A stretch of 64,000 nt of DNA from Bacteroidota bacterium (GCA_023251875.1 JAHEXY010000001.1:767881-831880); one strand, 5' to 3'. Counted from the stretch's first letter, positions 28,620 through 39,417 are shown. Notes: generated by a model not told the origin, from the sequence alone. Numbers and translations: made by a program.

Positions 28620-29363
28620 GTGGCTTTAATTCATTCATTTGAAACCGAAGGTAATTTTTTGTTTCGCTATCGCGGACAAATTCCAATATTACTATTTATT
28701 GTTGCTGTACCGGTAATTTATTTTACTGATTATCTTCATCAGGCTTTATATTATCAAAATTGTTTACTAGTTATAGCAGTAATTTTGAGTTTCTTAGGGT
28801 TTCTTATAAGGGCATATACAATTGGCACAACTCCTAGGGGAACTTCAGGCAGAAATACCAATGAACAAGTAGCCGAGCAATTAAATTTTTCCGGAATATA
28901 TTCGATTCTTAGGCATCCACTTTATTTGGGTAATTACTTAATGTGGATAGGAATTGTACTGTTTACATACAATATTTCGTTTGTTATTATTGTAACATTG
29001 GCCTATTGGCTCTATTACGAAAGAATTATGTTTGCCGAAGAACGTTTTTTAGAACGTAAATTTGGTCATCAATATTTAGATTGGTCAATGAAGGTGCCGG
29101 CTTTTATTCCTTCATTTAAAAGATATGTACGTTCTTCTATTCCCTTTTCATTTAAAAGTGTTTTAAGGCGAGAATATTCAGGTGTTTTAGCTACCGTACT
29201 TGGTTTTTGTTTTGTAGATGTGTTTAGAACATATTTTTTGTATGGCCAATGGCGTATGAATGCTATTTTGCTTATTATGGTATGTGTATCAGCAGTAATG
29301 GCTCTTTTACTTCGTTCTTTAAAACATTATTCAAGTTTATTACAAGAACAAGGCAGATCTTAA
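28620..29363 (+). CDS. Isoprenylcysteine carboxyl methyltransferase (ICMT)/phospholipid methyltransferase-like
   Basis: GIYSILRHPLYLGNYLMWIGI, EERFLERKFGHQYLDW. Confidence 0.83.
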   Translation: MALIHSFETEGNFLFRYRGQIPILLFIVAVPVIYFTDYLHQALYYQNCLLVIAVILSFLGFLIRAYTIGTTPRGTSGRNTNEQVAEQLNFSGIYSILRHPLYLGNYLMWIGIVLFTYNISFVIIVTLAYWLYYERIMFAEERFLERKFGHQYLDWSMKVPAFIPSFKRYVRSSIPFSFKSVLRREYSGVLATVLGFCFVDVFRTYFLYGQWRMNAILLIMVCVSAVMALLLRSLKHYSSLLQEQGRS

Positions 29364-29387
29364 TGGTAATTTTAAATAAGAAATAAT

Positions 29388-30029
29388 ATGGATTTTTTAC
29401 CTGCCCAACTCGAAGAATATGTTGTTGCACATACAAAAGAAGAAGCTTCAGTTTTAAAAGAATTAAATAGAGAAACCTACGCTAAAATTTTAATGCCTCG
29501 AATGCTTGCAGGGCATTTGCAAGGAGCTGCAATAAAAATGTTCAGCCAAATGATAAAACCAAAACATGTGTTGGAAATTGGTACTTACACCGGCTATTCT
29601 GCAATTTGTTGGGCAGAAGGCTTGCAAAATGAGGGTATGATCCATACCATTGATATAAATGACGAGCTAGAAGAAATGATTTTAAAATATTTTAAAAAAG
29701 CTGGCTTCGAGAACAAAATTAAACTTCATATAGGAAATGCATTGCATATTATTCCGCAAATTGATGCCAAATTTGACTTAGTTTATATTGATGCTGATAA
29801 GGAAAACTATAGTAATTATTACGACCTGGTTTTTGACAAAGTAAAAAAAGGAGGTTTTATTATTGCCGATAATGTGCTTTGGAGTGGAAAAGTAATTGAA
29901 CCTCTTGCGCCAAACGATAAAGACACTAAAGCCATTTTAGAATATAATAAAAAAGTATTAAATGATACTCGTGTAGAAAATGTGCTTTTGCCTATTCGTG
30001 ATGGTTTAATGGTGGCCATAAAGAAATAA
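29388..30029 (+). CDS. Class I SAM-dependent O-methyltransferase
   Basis: HVLEIGTYTGYSAICWAEGL, FDLVYIDADKENYSNYYDL, GGFIIADNVLWSGKV. Confidence 0.93.
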   Translation: MDFLPAQLEEYVVAHTKEEASVLKELNRETYAKILMPRMLAGHLQGAAIKMFSQMIKPKHVLEIGTYTGYSAICWAEGLQNEGMIHTIDINDELEEMILKYFKKAGFENKIKLHIGNALHIIPQIDAKFDLVYIDADKENYSNYYDLVFDKVKKGGFIIADNVLWSGKVIEPLAPNDKDTKAILEYNKKVLNDTRVENVLLPIRDGLMVAIKK

Positions 30030-30042
30030 GGCAATATTGACA

Positions 30043-31626
30043 TTAAAAATTATACCTACCAGGGGCAATAATATTGTTAGGATCAAGTACTTTTTTAAGA
30101 TTATGAACTAGTTTCCAGTAGGTATGATCTGGCTTTATAATTTTATTCATATCATCTATTCCTACGCGATAGGGATAATAGCCCTGCTCAAGTAACCAAT
30201 CAAATAATTCAGATTTATAAGCATAAGCATTATCAAGCTCATTCTTATTTTCTTTATTAAAATAAATATTGATAACACATTGTAAATAATTTTCAGTTCC
30301 CATATTCATTGAAATGAAACATTCTACACGATATTTTTTGGAAATAGAATCCAGATAAGCATTTAATTTATCTGCATGTTGGTTGTTAAATGGTATTATA
30401 GGCGCAACAAACCATAGGCCTGATTTTTGCGAATCCGGATCAATGCTAGATTCTAATTTATCTTGTGAAAAATAATTAATACTTTTTAAAGCTGCACTTG
30501 TAGGAACGCCAAAAGATAATTTGATTAAAGGTTCTACTGCATTTAGTAAGTAAAGTTTATCTCGAAATGCAGGGATAAAACGAAAAGCATTTAAAATTTC
30601 TTTTGAAAATTTAAGTTTATTTTCAGTAATAATTTCTACCGAACCAAATTTCGACATTACTTTTCGAATAGCAGATAAATTAGAATTTACTTCATTTTTA
30701 TTTCCATAAATGGGTCCAATTGCAGTCCATTTTGTTTTTATATTCTTATCGTAAATTTTATTCGCTTTTTCTCGAGCTTTTTCTATACCGATATCTTCTT
30801 GTTTAAGAATAATATCTTGAAGTATTGGAATAATGGTTGATTTAGATCGATTTTCATTTCCTATTCTAAAATGAGATTTTATTATTCCTTTTTTTCTTAA
30901 ATCTCTTAGGCAATCGATATAGGAATTAAAGTTATCTTCTTTTAATAAACCACAACTTATCATTGTAATTTTTTCCGGCTTAGGAATTAATTTAAAAGTC
31001 ATTTTTAAGATAATACCAAAATTAGATTGAAAAAATAGTCCATCTAAACCCGGGCCCATACCATATTTACAAATGTGATCAATGTTTGTATTCCCATTTC
31101 CAAAACCTGTAGAAATGATTTCTCCATTTCCCAAAATAACATCAAAATTAAGAACATCATCCTGCCTCATTGAATAATAACCAATACCCCTTTCGAGACA
31201 ATTACCAATAATGCTTGTATCATCGGCAGACCCTGTGCAATTTAAAATATAGTCTAAACCTCTTTTCTCAATTTCATTATAGAGTTGTATTTGTGTTACA
31301 CCGGGTTCAATAATTGCATAACCATACTCTTCATTTATTTCATGAATTTTATTCATGTTAGAAAGATCAACAATTATACAATTATCTGTAACGGGCAACT
31401 TTGATCCATATCCCCAATTTTTTCCTTTGCTTATTGGGTAAAGAGATAAATTGTTTTTAGTTGCGTGCTTTACAAGATTTATTATTTCTTCTGGAGACGA
31501 AGGAAATGCAATGCCACCAATTTGTTTAGTAAGCCCGGTAATATTTTTTGAATAAGAATTAAGGATTATTTGATCAGATTGTATAATTTTTGAGATAGGA
31601 TTATCAAGCGTTACTTTTGTTTCCAT
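30043..31626 (-). CDS. VAO/PCMH-type FAD-linked oxidase
   Basis: SLYPISKGKNWGYGSKLPV, CIIVDLSNMNKIHEINEEYGYAIIEPGVT, IIGNCLERGIGYYSM, GMGPGLDGLFFQSNFGIILKM: close to the p-cresol methylhydroxylase/vanillyl-alcohol oxidase pattern. Confidence 0.85.
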   Translation of the reverse strand: METKVTLDNPISKIIQSDQIILNSYSKNITGLTKQIGGIAFPSSPEEIINLVKHATKNNLSLYPISKGKNWGYGSKLPVTDNCIIVDLSNMNKIHEINEEYGYAIIEPGVTQIQLYNEIEKRGLDYILNCTGSADDTSIIGNCLERGIGYYSMRQDDVLNFDVILGNGEIISTGFGNGNTNIDHICKYGMGPGLDGLFFQSNFGIILKMTFKLIPKPEKITMISCGLLKEDNFNSYIDCLRDLRKKGIIKSHFRIGNENRSKSTIIPILQDIILKQEDIGIEKAREKANKIYDKNIKTKWTAIGPIYGNKNEVNSNLSAIRKVMSKFGSVEIITENKLKFSKEILNAFRFIPAFRDKLYLLNAVEPLIKLSFGVPTSAALKSINYFSQDKLESSIDPDSQKSGLWFVAPIIPFNNQHADKLNAYLDSISKKYRVECFISMNMGTENYLQCVINIYFNKENKNELDNAYAYKSELFDWLLEQGYYPYRVGIDDMNKIIKPDHTYWKLVHNLKKVLDPNNIIAPGRYNF

Positions 31627-31637
31627 TTTTATAGATA

Positions 31638-33035
31638 TTAAACTAAAATAGCATGTTCTTTTTTAGTTGTAATGTATTTTTGATAGGGAATGATGTATCG
31701 AAATTTTCCGGTACGAACATCATTACTTATAAAATCACTAAATTGAATCGAAAACGTAACAAAATTTTTAAGCCCTTTGAATGTAAGTATTTCATTCATC
31801 TCATCATTAACTTTTTGATAAATATCATTTTTGTTTACCTTGTTGTTAACACAAACATTTACTAATAATTTATTCATATCATATTGAACAATTTGAAAAC
31901 GTTCAATACCCGGAATCAATAACTTTACTATAATAGAATGAAATAAAATTTCAGAAGAACCATTTGTTTCAAACGTTAATACATCTTCGGTTCGTCCCTC
32001 AAGTAAATTAAGGTGATGAAATGGGCTGCCGCATGAACAATTTTCTGAACTAAGTTCAACCCTATCTTCCATTTTGTATCGAATAAGAGGGAATGTGTAA
32101 TTGAATAGATTAGTTAAATAAAAACACTGTTCATTTAAATAATTGTCGTCAATATATTTTAAATCTTTTGGCGATTCAATTATATGCCAATCTTCGTTTA
32201 TATGTATATTCCCATTTTCACAACTTTGTCCAATACATAAAGATTCAGAAGCAGCGTAAACATTTGTAGGGAACTTACCAAAGGCTTTAAAAATGGTTGT
32301 TCTCATGCTATTCGTAAGTAATTCTCCTGTGCACGTAATTTCTAAAGGCCTTATTTTTAAATTACCTTTTAGTTGTTCTATTGCTACCATATAAACACCA
32401 GAGGCATATCCCCCCAATATATCAGGTTGAATATCATTAAGCATTTTAATCGTATTGCTTATAGGTTGGTTAATGGCAATAGGAAATATTTTGTAGAACA
32501 ATTCTGGTGCAGTTCCACTCATTGAAATTCCTGCATGAAAATCATCCGTATCAAATATTGAAGCTATTTTAATTTTTTTTCCTATTGAAGGTTTTATTTT
32601 AGTTGCTCTATTTATTAATACCGATTTGAGGGTGTCACAATCTCTTTTACTATAAATAAAAACGCCAGGCTTACCTGTAGTTCCTGATGTTTTTAATACC
32701 TTATAAGTATTTTTATACCATTCTTTGTAATTAAATCCGTTTGAAAAATATTGTTGAATACTTTTGTGAGTTATATCTTGATCACAAATTATCGAATCAA
32801 AATTTTCCATCAATAAGGATTTTGATACAAAAGGCAAATCTTTTATTGTAACCTCGTTTATGTGTTTTAATGTTACACCAACATTTAAATAGTAGCTTTT
32901 ATAAAATGGAGAATGCGTAAGAACATGTCGTAATAGTTTTTTTAATCTCTGCTCCGAAATTTCTTCAATTATTTGTTTTGTAAATAGTGAAAAATTTATT
33001 TTTTCATCTATTAAAGCTTGCATTAAATTATACAT
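31638..33035 (-). CDS. Phenylacetate-CoA ligase (PaaK/CapK)-like adenylate-forming enzyme
   Basis: LLRHVLTHSPFYKSYY, LKTSGTTGKPGVFIYS, YAASESLCIGQSCENGNIHINEDWHIIE, LIRYKMEDRVEL, EGRTEDVL. Confidence 0.85.
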   Translation of the reverse strand: MYNLMQALIDEKINFSLFTKQIIEEISEQRLKKLLRHVLTHSPFYKSYYLNVGVTLKHINEVTIKDLPFVSKSLLMENFDSIICDQDITHKSIQQYFSNGFNYKEWYKNTYKVLKTSGTTGKPGVFIYSKRDCDTLKSVLINRATKIKPSIGKKIKIASIFDTDDFHAGISMSGTAPELFYKIFPIAINQPISNTIKMLNDIQPDILGGYASGVYMVAIEQLKGNLKIRPLEITCTGELLTNSMRTTIFKAFGKFPTNVYAASESLCIGQSCENGNIHINEDWHIIESPKDLKYIDDNYLNEQCFYLTNLFNYTFPLIRYKMEDRVELSSENCSCGSPFHHLNLLEGRTEDVLTFETNGSSEILFHSIIVKLLIPGIERFQIVQYDMNKLLVNVCVNNKVNKNDIYQKVNDEMNEILTFKGLKNFVTFSIQFSDFISNDVRTGKFRYIIPYQKYITTKKEHAILV

Positions 33036-33503
33036 ATTGTTTTTTAAATAAATTAAATTTTAGAACAAAATCCTGTATTAAGATTCCTTAAACTAAGTTC
33101 CTATATGCTTAAAATACGATACGAGTTGCTATGCCAGGGTAGATAGGGGGGGGCATAGTTGGTACCAAGTTATTCTTATTACATAAAACAAAAAAGAACT
33201 TGTTTTTTAGTATATCAGAATTTCTTACAGTAAATATTTAGGAAACCGTATTTATGATTTTAATTTTTATGTATTATATTGATTTTCATTGAGATTGTGT
33301 AAGAGCTTTAAATTTTTGACAAAATTCAAGTTTCTTAAATAAAATATCTTACCGATTTTTATTATTTAATTAATGCAGAAAAAAGATAATGGCCCTTAAT
33401 TTAAACTATAAATAATTGAAGGTGTGTCCTATAAAAGATACTAGGGGAGTGTAATTATTAACAATCTATTTCCTTGTTGTATTTTACTGGGTGATTACAT
33501 TTC

Positions 33504-33968
33504 TTGTTATTAATACATATATTCCAAAATCTTAAATTTTTTATGATGAATAAACTTTACACCCTTCTTTTAATTTTAGTTTTGAACACTAAATTTGGAA
33601 TATGTCAGAACGCTGATAAAATAGATTCTATATCTTCAACAGAAATAAATACCCAATTATTATTTGAAAAATGGTGGGAGCGTGATAAAAGTAAGGTTGA
33701 TAAAAAAATTGCAGATCAATATTTTGAAAAAGATGGAAAATACAAATGTGAAGATCCGGCAATGCCTTTGAGTATGCCTGTTTTTGGTAAATGGGAGTGG
33801 AAGGATGCTACTTCTAATGTATTAGAAATTCACCTTTCATTTTTTGTATGGGACCAAAGAATTATAAGTGTAACAGATGATGAATTGGTATTTGTGATAG
33901 AAGGGAGAGACGCTAAAAAAATGAAACTTGAAGGAAAAACAATTTATATGAAAGTAAGAAAGGAATAA
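33504..33968 (+). CDS. Hypothetical exported protein
   Basis: 154 aa with signal-like N-terminus (MNKLYTLLLILVLNTKFGICQ, likely ATG at 33546). Confidence 0.5.
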   Translation: MLLIHIFQNLKFFMMNKLYTLLLILVLNTKFGICQNADKIDSISSTEINTQLLFEKWWERDKSKVDKKIADQYFEKDGKYKCEDPAMPLSMPVFGKWEWKDATSNVLEIHLSFFVWDQRIISVTDDELVFVIEGRDAKKMKLEGKTIYMKVRKE

Positions 33969-34141
33969 TTTTTTACTTAGAATCGATTTAAATTTTAGTA
34001 AAAACTGTTTATAGATATTTTTTCTAAGTCGTTTTTGCTCAGCACGAAACATGCAACTGTTAAATCAAAAATAAAAATTAAATAGTTTCCAGATTAATTA
34101 AATTACTCAGCGCATCTAAATATCCCCATGTTTTGTGTTGT

Positions 34142-34149
34142 TATATTTG
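34142..34149 (+). promoter_or_regulatory. TAnnTTTG -7 box (TATATTTG) upstream of glyA
   Basis: Consensus match in long 5' intergenic region. Confidence 0.35.
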
Positions 34150-34300
34150 CTGTTTTTATTTTGGATAATACTATTTTTATTCTTAAGGCACTTCTCAAAA
34201 CCAATTGTTTAATCGTATTTTTTTCTCTTAACAGAGAATAATTTTAAAAAAATGATTAGGTTTGTTTTTACCTAATTATAAATATACAATTCATAAAAAT

Positions 34301-35575
34301 ATGCAAAGGGATACCCAAATATTTGATTTAATAGAAGAAGAACACCACCGCCAATTAGAAGGTATTGAATTAATAGCTTCTGAAAATTTTGTAAGCGAGC
34401 AAGTATTGCAAGCTATGGGTTCTTGCTTTACCAATAAATATGCAGAAGGTTTACCGGGCAAACGGTATTACGGAGGTTGTCAATTTGTTGATCAAGCTGA
34501 GCAGTTGGCAATAGATAGAATTAAACAATTATTTGGTGCTACATGGGCGAATGTACAACCGCATTCGGGTGCTCAAGCCAATGCGGCAGTTATGCTTGCT
34601 GTATTAAAACCTGGAGATGCTATTTTGGGTTTTGATCTTTCTCATGGAGGTCATTTAACACACGGTTCACCGGTTAATTTTTCAGGCAAATTGTACAAGC
34701 CTTCTTTTTACGGTGTAAATCGTGAAACCGGTCGTGTTGATTATGATGCCATGGAAAAAACGGCAAAAGAATTAAAGCCTAAATTAATTATATGTGGGGC
34801 CTCTGCTTATTCTCGTGATTGGGACTATGTACGATTTAGAAAAGCTGCTGATGCTGTAGGTGCTTTATTAATGGCAGATATTTCGCACCCGGCAGGGCTT
34901 ATTGCAAAAGGATTATTGAATAATGCATTAGAACATTGCCATATTGTAACTTCTACCACTCATAAAACATTAAGAGGCCCTAGAGGTGGAATTATTATGG
35001 TAGGAAAAGATTTTCCAAATCCTTTTGGTATTACTACTCCAAAAGGAGAAGTGAGAAGTATAACATCATTGCTCGATTCGGCTGTGTTTCCGGGTACACA
35101 AGGTGGGCCATTGGAACATGTGATAGCGGCAAAAGCAGTTGCTTTTGGAGAAGCATTAAGTCCTACTTTTAAAACATACTCAGAACAAGTAATTAAAAAT
35201 GCAAAACTAATGGCTGATGGTTTTGTAGCTAAGGGATATCAAATTATTTCAGGAGGCACAGATAACCATTGTATGCTAATAGATATGCGATCGAAAAATA
35301 TCACGGGCAAAGAAGCAGAAAATGCATTGATAAAAGCAGACATTACGGTAAATAAAAATATGGTTCCATTTGATACACAATCTCCATTAGTAACTTCCGG
35401 TATGCGAATAGGAACTCCTGCTATTACTACAAGAGGCATTACCGAAAAACAAATTCCTCAAATTGTTGATTTAATTGATGAAGTTTTAATGAATCGTACA
35501 AATGAAACGGTGATCAGTGGGGTAAAACAGAAAGTTAATAAACTAATGAAAGAATTTCCTTTATTTAAAGACTAA
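34301..35575 (+). CDS. glyA: Serine hydroxymethyltransferase
   Basis: [55 protein letters not shown] track start 34262 is upstream, ATG 34301 preferred. Confidence 0.97.
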   Translation: MQRDTQIFDLIEEEHHRQLEGIELIASENFVSEQVLQAMGSCFTNKYAEGLPGKRYYGGCQFVDQAEQLAIDRIKQLFGATWANVQPHSGAQANAAVMLAVLKPGDAILGFDLSHGGHLTHGSPVNFSGKLYKPSFYGVNRETGRVDYDAMEKTAKELKPKLIICGASAYSRDWDYVRFRKAADAVGALLMADISHPAGLIAKGLLNNALEHCHIVTSTTHKTLRGPRGGIIMVGKDFPNPFGITTPKGEVRSITSLLDSAVFPGTQGGPLEHVIAAKAVAFGEALSPTFKTYSEQVIKNAKLMADGFVAKGYQIISGGTDNHCMLIDMRSKNITGKEAENALIKADITVNKNMVPFDTQSPLVTSGMRIGTPAITTRGITEKQIPQIVDLIDEVLMNRTNETVISGVKQKVNKLMKEFPLFKD

Positions 35576-35580
35576 AAAAT

Positions 35581-35632
35581 AAATATCCCCTTTCTACTAA
35601 ATGAAGAAAGGGGATATTTGAAATTGTTTTTT
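35581..35632 (+). terminator. Strong terminator hairpin after glyA (15-bp perfect stem)
   Basis: AAATATCCCCTTTCT-actaaatga-AGAAAGGGGATATTT then T-run. Confidence 0.85.
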
Positions 35633-36092
35633 AAGAAACCTGAATTTCTCTTGTAGGAACAACTTTAGCTTCTTCTTTTTTAGGTAAGCTTACAGTTAAA
35701 ATTCCATCTTTGTATTCAGCTCCAATTTTTTCTGAATTTACAGTTTCAGGTAAAGTAAAAGAACGTGTAAAAGAATTATAACTAAACTCTTGTCGGGTGT
35801 AGTTTTCTTCTGTTCTTTCTTCATTTCTTTTTTTCTCACAAGAAATGCTGAGTACATTTTCTTCTACTTTAATTTTAAAATCTTCTTTTGCTAAGCCAGG
35901 GGCTGCAAGTTCAATTTTAAAACTTTCTTTCCCTTCAATAATATTTACAGAGGGGATTACAGTTGAACCTTCCCAATTTCTAGTAAATAATCCGGGAAAT
36001 TCGTTTTTCCAAATGGTATCCATTAAGTTAGAAAAACCAGGCATCGAAGTATACGATTCCTTTTTTGGGTAACATACTCTAGTGTTCATCAT
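35631..36092 (-). CDS. Hsp20/alpha-crystallin small heat-shock protein
   Basis: FKIELAAPGLAKEDFKIKVEENVLSISCEKK, YKDGILTVSLPKKEE. Confidence 0.94.
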   Translation of the reverse strand: MMNTRVCYPKKESYTSMPGFSNLMDTIWKNEFPGLFTRNWEGSTVIPSVNIIEGKESFKIELAAPGLAKEDFKIKVEENVLSISCEKKRNEERTEENYTRQEFSYNSFTRSFTLPETVNSEKIGAEYKDGILTVSLPKKEEAKVVPTREIQVS

Positions 36093-36243
36093 TTTGATAT
36101 TTGTTTTAGGTTATACATTTTTTAGTTTGTACTAATCCCTAAACAAATGATATGCCTTTGAAAAAAGGCTGAAAAATTTTCAGAAAAACGAATTATTCTA
36201 TTGTCAAAATGTCTTGTAGAGGATATTGGTTGCGACATTTTGG

Positions 36244-36573
36244 CTATTGCTCAAAGTATTCCAAGATAGCTTCTTTCATCAATCGTTCTTGTTCAAAAGC
36301 TGTAAGTGCAGGCATTTTTTCTTTTAATAGCCAATGAGGCCATCCATCTTCATCGCGGCCCACAAATTCATAATAGCCATAAATGCTTAATAATTTGCAA
36401 ATGGCTACATGCATCACGTCCAATTTTTGATCTTTGCTAAATTTCTTTTTTAATTTCCCTACTTCTTGCACGCCTATCATAAAAATAATGGCTTGCATAT
36501 CAACATCATTATCAAATTGCTTTGAAAGTGATTGAATTAGTTCTTTCCATTTAGAATGTACATCCATTTCCAT
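36244..36573 (-). CDS. Conserved hypothetical protein
   Basis: 109 aa, acidic, coherent ORF with ATG; no recognised domain. Confidence 0.6.
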   Translation of the reverse strand: MEMDVHSKWKELIQSLSKQFDNDVDMQAIIFMIGVQEVGKLKKKFSKDQKLDVMHVAICKLLSIYGYYEFVGRDEDGWPHWLLKEKMPALTAFEQERLMKEAILEYFEQ

Positions 36574-36681
36574 AATGCAAAGGTATATACTTATAAGGTG
36601 AAAAACCGATATTATCCAACAAATAATAAATTAGTAGAACCATTTTTATTTTTTTGCGTATAGAAGCTTATCTTTTGAGGT

Positions 36682-37821
36682 ATGAACAGATTATTTATCA
36701 TATTCAGCATTCTTGTAATAGTTCCTTTGGCAGCTTATAAACCTGTTACAAATGAACCTCAATCGGATATTGATATTGTATTGTGTGTTGATTTGAGTTC
36801 AAGCACGAATGGCGTATTAGAAATTCTTAAGCAAAATATATGGAGAATTATGAGTGATTTTGCTTATTATAAACCCATTCCGAAGGTGAGGTTTGGCTTT
36901 GTAGCTTTTGGTAGACCTAGTTATGGTAAAGAAAATAAATATGTTTCTATTGTATCTGATTTAACGTATAACTACGATCAATTGGTTGAAAAATTATTTG
37001 AGATAAGATCTGTTGTTGCAAAAGGAGATTGTTTTATTTCGGATGTGGTTTATACGGCAACGAAAAATATCAGTTGGAGTAAAGAGGAATCTACTCTCAA
37101 GTTAATGTATATTGTAGGTAACGGATCTCCTTTTATTGGATCGGCAGATATGCAAACGGTTTGTGAAACAGCTCATAAGAGGGGGATTGTAATTAATCCG
37201 GTTTACTACAAATCCTATGCAAGTACAAGTGAAGAAAAAAAATGGATGGACTTTGCGGAATCATGTGGTAATAATTTATCAACGGTTGCCTTATTGCAAC
37301 CAATCGTTCTTCTAAAAAAAGAATATGATAATAAAGTCCTTTTTTCTTCCAATACGATTTTAAATAATACTTATGTTTATTATGGAAAGGATGGAAAAAC
37401 CAGTCAGCAGAACCAATTGGCTCTTGATCAAAATGCAGCTGATGCCGGTGAAAATGAGATGGAAGCAAGAATTGTGCTTAAGGCTACAGAGCTTTATCAA
37501 CACAAAAATGAATCATGGGACTTGGTTGATTTAACCAATAAAAATGGCGTTGATTTTTTAAAAATGGATAAGCAATTTTTGCCTGAAGAAATAAAGGACT
37601 ATGATAGTGCAAAGCTTGAGGCCTATCTTTTGGGTAAGAAAAAAGAACGAGCTGATGCTATTGCTTTGATCAATATGATTAATCAAAACAGAACAGATTA
37701 TTTAAGGGCTTTAAAAAAAGAAACAGAAGAAAAAATTAAAGTAGATAATTCGCTTCCGGGTATAATAACTAAAACATCTTCACAAGAAGCTAAAGATTGG
37801 GGATTTAGCAGAATGTATTAA
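36682..37821 (+). CDS. von Willebrand factor A domain-containing exported protein
   Basis: DIDIVLCVDLSSSTNG (MIDAS DxSxS), LKLMYIVGNGSPFIGS. Confidence 0.82.
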   Translation: MNRLFIIFSILVIVPLAAYKPVTNEPQSDIDIVLCVDLSSSTNGVLEILKQNIWRIMSDFAYYKPIPKVRFGFVAFGRPSYGKENKYVSIVSDLTYNYDQLVEKLFEIRSVVAKGDCFISDVVYTATKNISWSKEESTLKLMYIVGNGSPFIGSADMQTVCETAHKRGIVINPVYYKSYASTSEEKKWMDFAESCGNNLSTVALLQPIVLLKKEYDNKVLFSSNTILNNTYVYYGKDGKTSQQNQLALDQNAADAGENEMEARIVLKATELYQHKNESWDLVDLTNKNGVDFLKMDKQFLPEEIKDYDSAKLEAYLLGKKKERADAIALINMINQNRTDYLRALKKETEEKIKVDNSLPGIITKTSSQEAKDWGFSRMY

Positions 37822-37865
37822 AGGTTTATTTTCGACCAAAATTTTTGGTACTATCAATAAAAAAT

Positions 37866-37873
37866 TATCTTTG
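37866..37873 (+). promoter_or_regulatory. TAnnTTTG -7 box (TATCTTTG)
   Basis: Upstream of response regulator gene. Confidence 0.4.
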
Positions 37874-37952
37874 AATTTTTAGCCCAAGCTAATGTAACTT
37901 TTTTGCTTTTTCTACGTATAAAGCATTAGTTCAATTTTAATTCTTTTAAAAT

Positions 37953-38615
37953 ATGAGCAATTACCCTGTTGAAAACGATACTATCAAACTCATGATAGTT
38001 GATGATCATAATTTGGTTTCTGAAGCCATTAGATCAATGTTAGAGCCATATTTACAAATTGAAATAACTTCTTTTGCTAGAAATGCTGAAGAGGCGTTTA
38101 CTTTTGCAAAAGCTAAAATGCCCGACATGGTTTTAATGGATATCTCTCTGCCTTCTCAATCGGGTATTGATGTAACGCGCGAATTAAAAAAATTATATCC
38201 TGAAGTAAAAGTAATTATGCTTTCTATGCATGAGTCGGGGGCTTATATTGCCAAAGCAATTCAAGCCGGAGCTTCCGGATATTTACTTAAAAATATTGAG
38301 AAAGAGGAGTTGTATACTGCAGTTAATAGGGTAATGGAAGGCGATACTTATTTTAGTAAAGATATTTCAAGAGATTTGATTAATGAAGCGTTATCAAATA
38401 ACAATGCTCGTAACCCGGAAATTACAATTACAAGAAGGGAGAAAGAAATCCTAATTTTAATTATTCAAGGACTTACCAATAAAGAAATAGGAGAAAAATT
38501 AGAAATTAGCAAACGAACTGTTGATGTTCACCGTGAACACATCATGAAAAAATGCAATGCAAAAAATTCGGTTGAATTGATGCATATTGTAAATGAACTC
38601 AATCTTCTTATTTAA
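37953..38615 (+). CDS. NarL/LuxR-family response regulator
   Basis: MIVDDHNLVSEAIRSML, VLMDISLPSQSGIDV, GYLLKNIEKEEL, HTH TRREKEILILIIQGLTNKEIGEKLEISKRTVDVHREHIMKK. Confidence 0.95.
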   Translation: MSNYPVENDTIKLMIVDDHNLVSEAIRSMLEPYLQIEITSFARNAEEAFTFAKAKMPDMVLMDISLPSQSGIDVTRELKKLYPEVKVIMLSMHESGAYIAKAIQAGASGYLLKNIEKEELYTAVNRVMEGDTYFSKDISRDLINEALSNNNARNPEITITRREKEILILIIQGLTNKEIGEKLEISKRTVDVHREHIMKKCNAKNSVELMHIVNELNLLI

Positions 38616-38652
38616 ACTATAAAAAAATAGAGCTTAAAATCAGATCTTCTCT

Positions 38653-38660
38653 TAACTTTG
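38653..38660 (+). promoter_or_regulatory. TAnnTTTG -7 box (TAACTTTG)
   Basis: About 25 nt upstream of gldF start. Confidence 0.5.
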
Positions 38661-38685
38661 TGCTTTCATATTTTAATTTGTAGAA

Positions 38686-39417
38686 GTGTTTGCTTTACTT
38701 AAAAAAGAAATCTCTAGCTTTTTAAGCTCTGTTATAGGTTATATTGTTATTATCGTTTTTTTATTAACGTTAAGTTTGTTTATGTGGGTATTTCCCGGAC
38801 AGTTTAATGTTTTTGATAACGGTTATTCTTCTATTGATACCCTTTTTATTATTGCTCCCTGGGTATTTATGTTTTTAATACCTGCAGTAACCATGCGCAT
38901 GTTTGCTGACGAAAAAAAGACAGGAACCATTGAATTGCTCTATACTCGCCCTCTAACTGAAATGCAAATTATACTTGCCAAATATTTTGCCAGCTTATTA
39001 TTGGTATTTATAGCATTAGTGCCTACCCTTATTTATTTTATTACAGTTTATATATTGGGTAATCCTGCAGGTAATATCGACATAGCAGGAACCGTTGGAT
39101 CTTATATAGGCTTATTTTTTTTAAGTAGTGCTTATGTGGCAATAGGCCTGTTTGCTTCTTCATTAACAGAAAATCAAATTGTAGCTTTTATTATTGCACT
39201 TTTTTTATGCTTTTTTTGCTACATAGGCTTTGAATCCTTGAGTGCCTTAAATATAAAAGGTGTATTGGCCAATTTTATTACCTTATTAGGCATTAATGCC
39301 CATTATGTATCAATGAGTAGAGGTGTTATTGATACACGTGACGTAATTTATTTTATAAGTTTGGTGGCTGTATTTATATTGTTTACAAAAACCGTTCTTG
39401 AAAGCAGAAAATGGTAA
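38686..39417 (+). CDS. gldF: ABC transporter permease, gliding motility GldF-like (GTG start)
   Basis: MFALLKKEISSFLSSVIGYIVI, TMRMFADEKKTGTIELLYTRPLTEMQIILAKYFA. Confidence 0.87.
   Translation: MFALLKKEISSFLSSVIGYIVIIVFLLTLSLFMWVFPGQFNVFDNGYSSIDTLFIIAPWVFMFLIPAVTMRMFADEKKTGTIELLYTRPLTEMQIILAKYFASLLLVFIALVPTLIYFITVYILGNPAGNIDIAGTVGSYIGLFFLSSAYVAIGLFASSLTENQIVAFIIALFLCFFCYIGFESLSALNIKGVLANFITLLGINAHYVSMSRGVIDTRDVIYFISLVAVFILFTKTVLESRKW

Noticed and set aside
33036-33503. Possible ncRNA or hidden gene in the 470-bp spacer
   Set aside because: No convincing ORF or tRNA-like fold by eye; only the G8 hairpin is notable and is reported separately.
37193-37468. 91-aa ORF antisense to the VWA gene
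   Set aside because: Overlaps a coherent plus-strand CDS with signal peptide and MIDAS motif.
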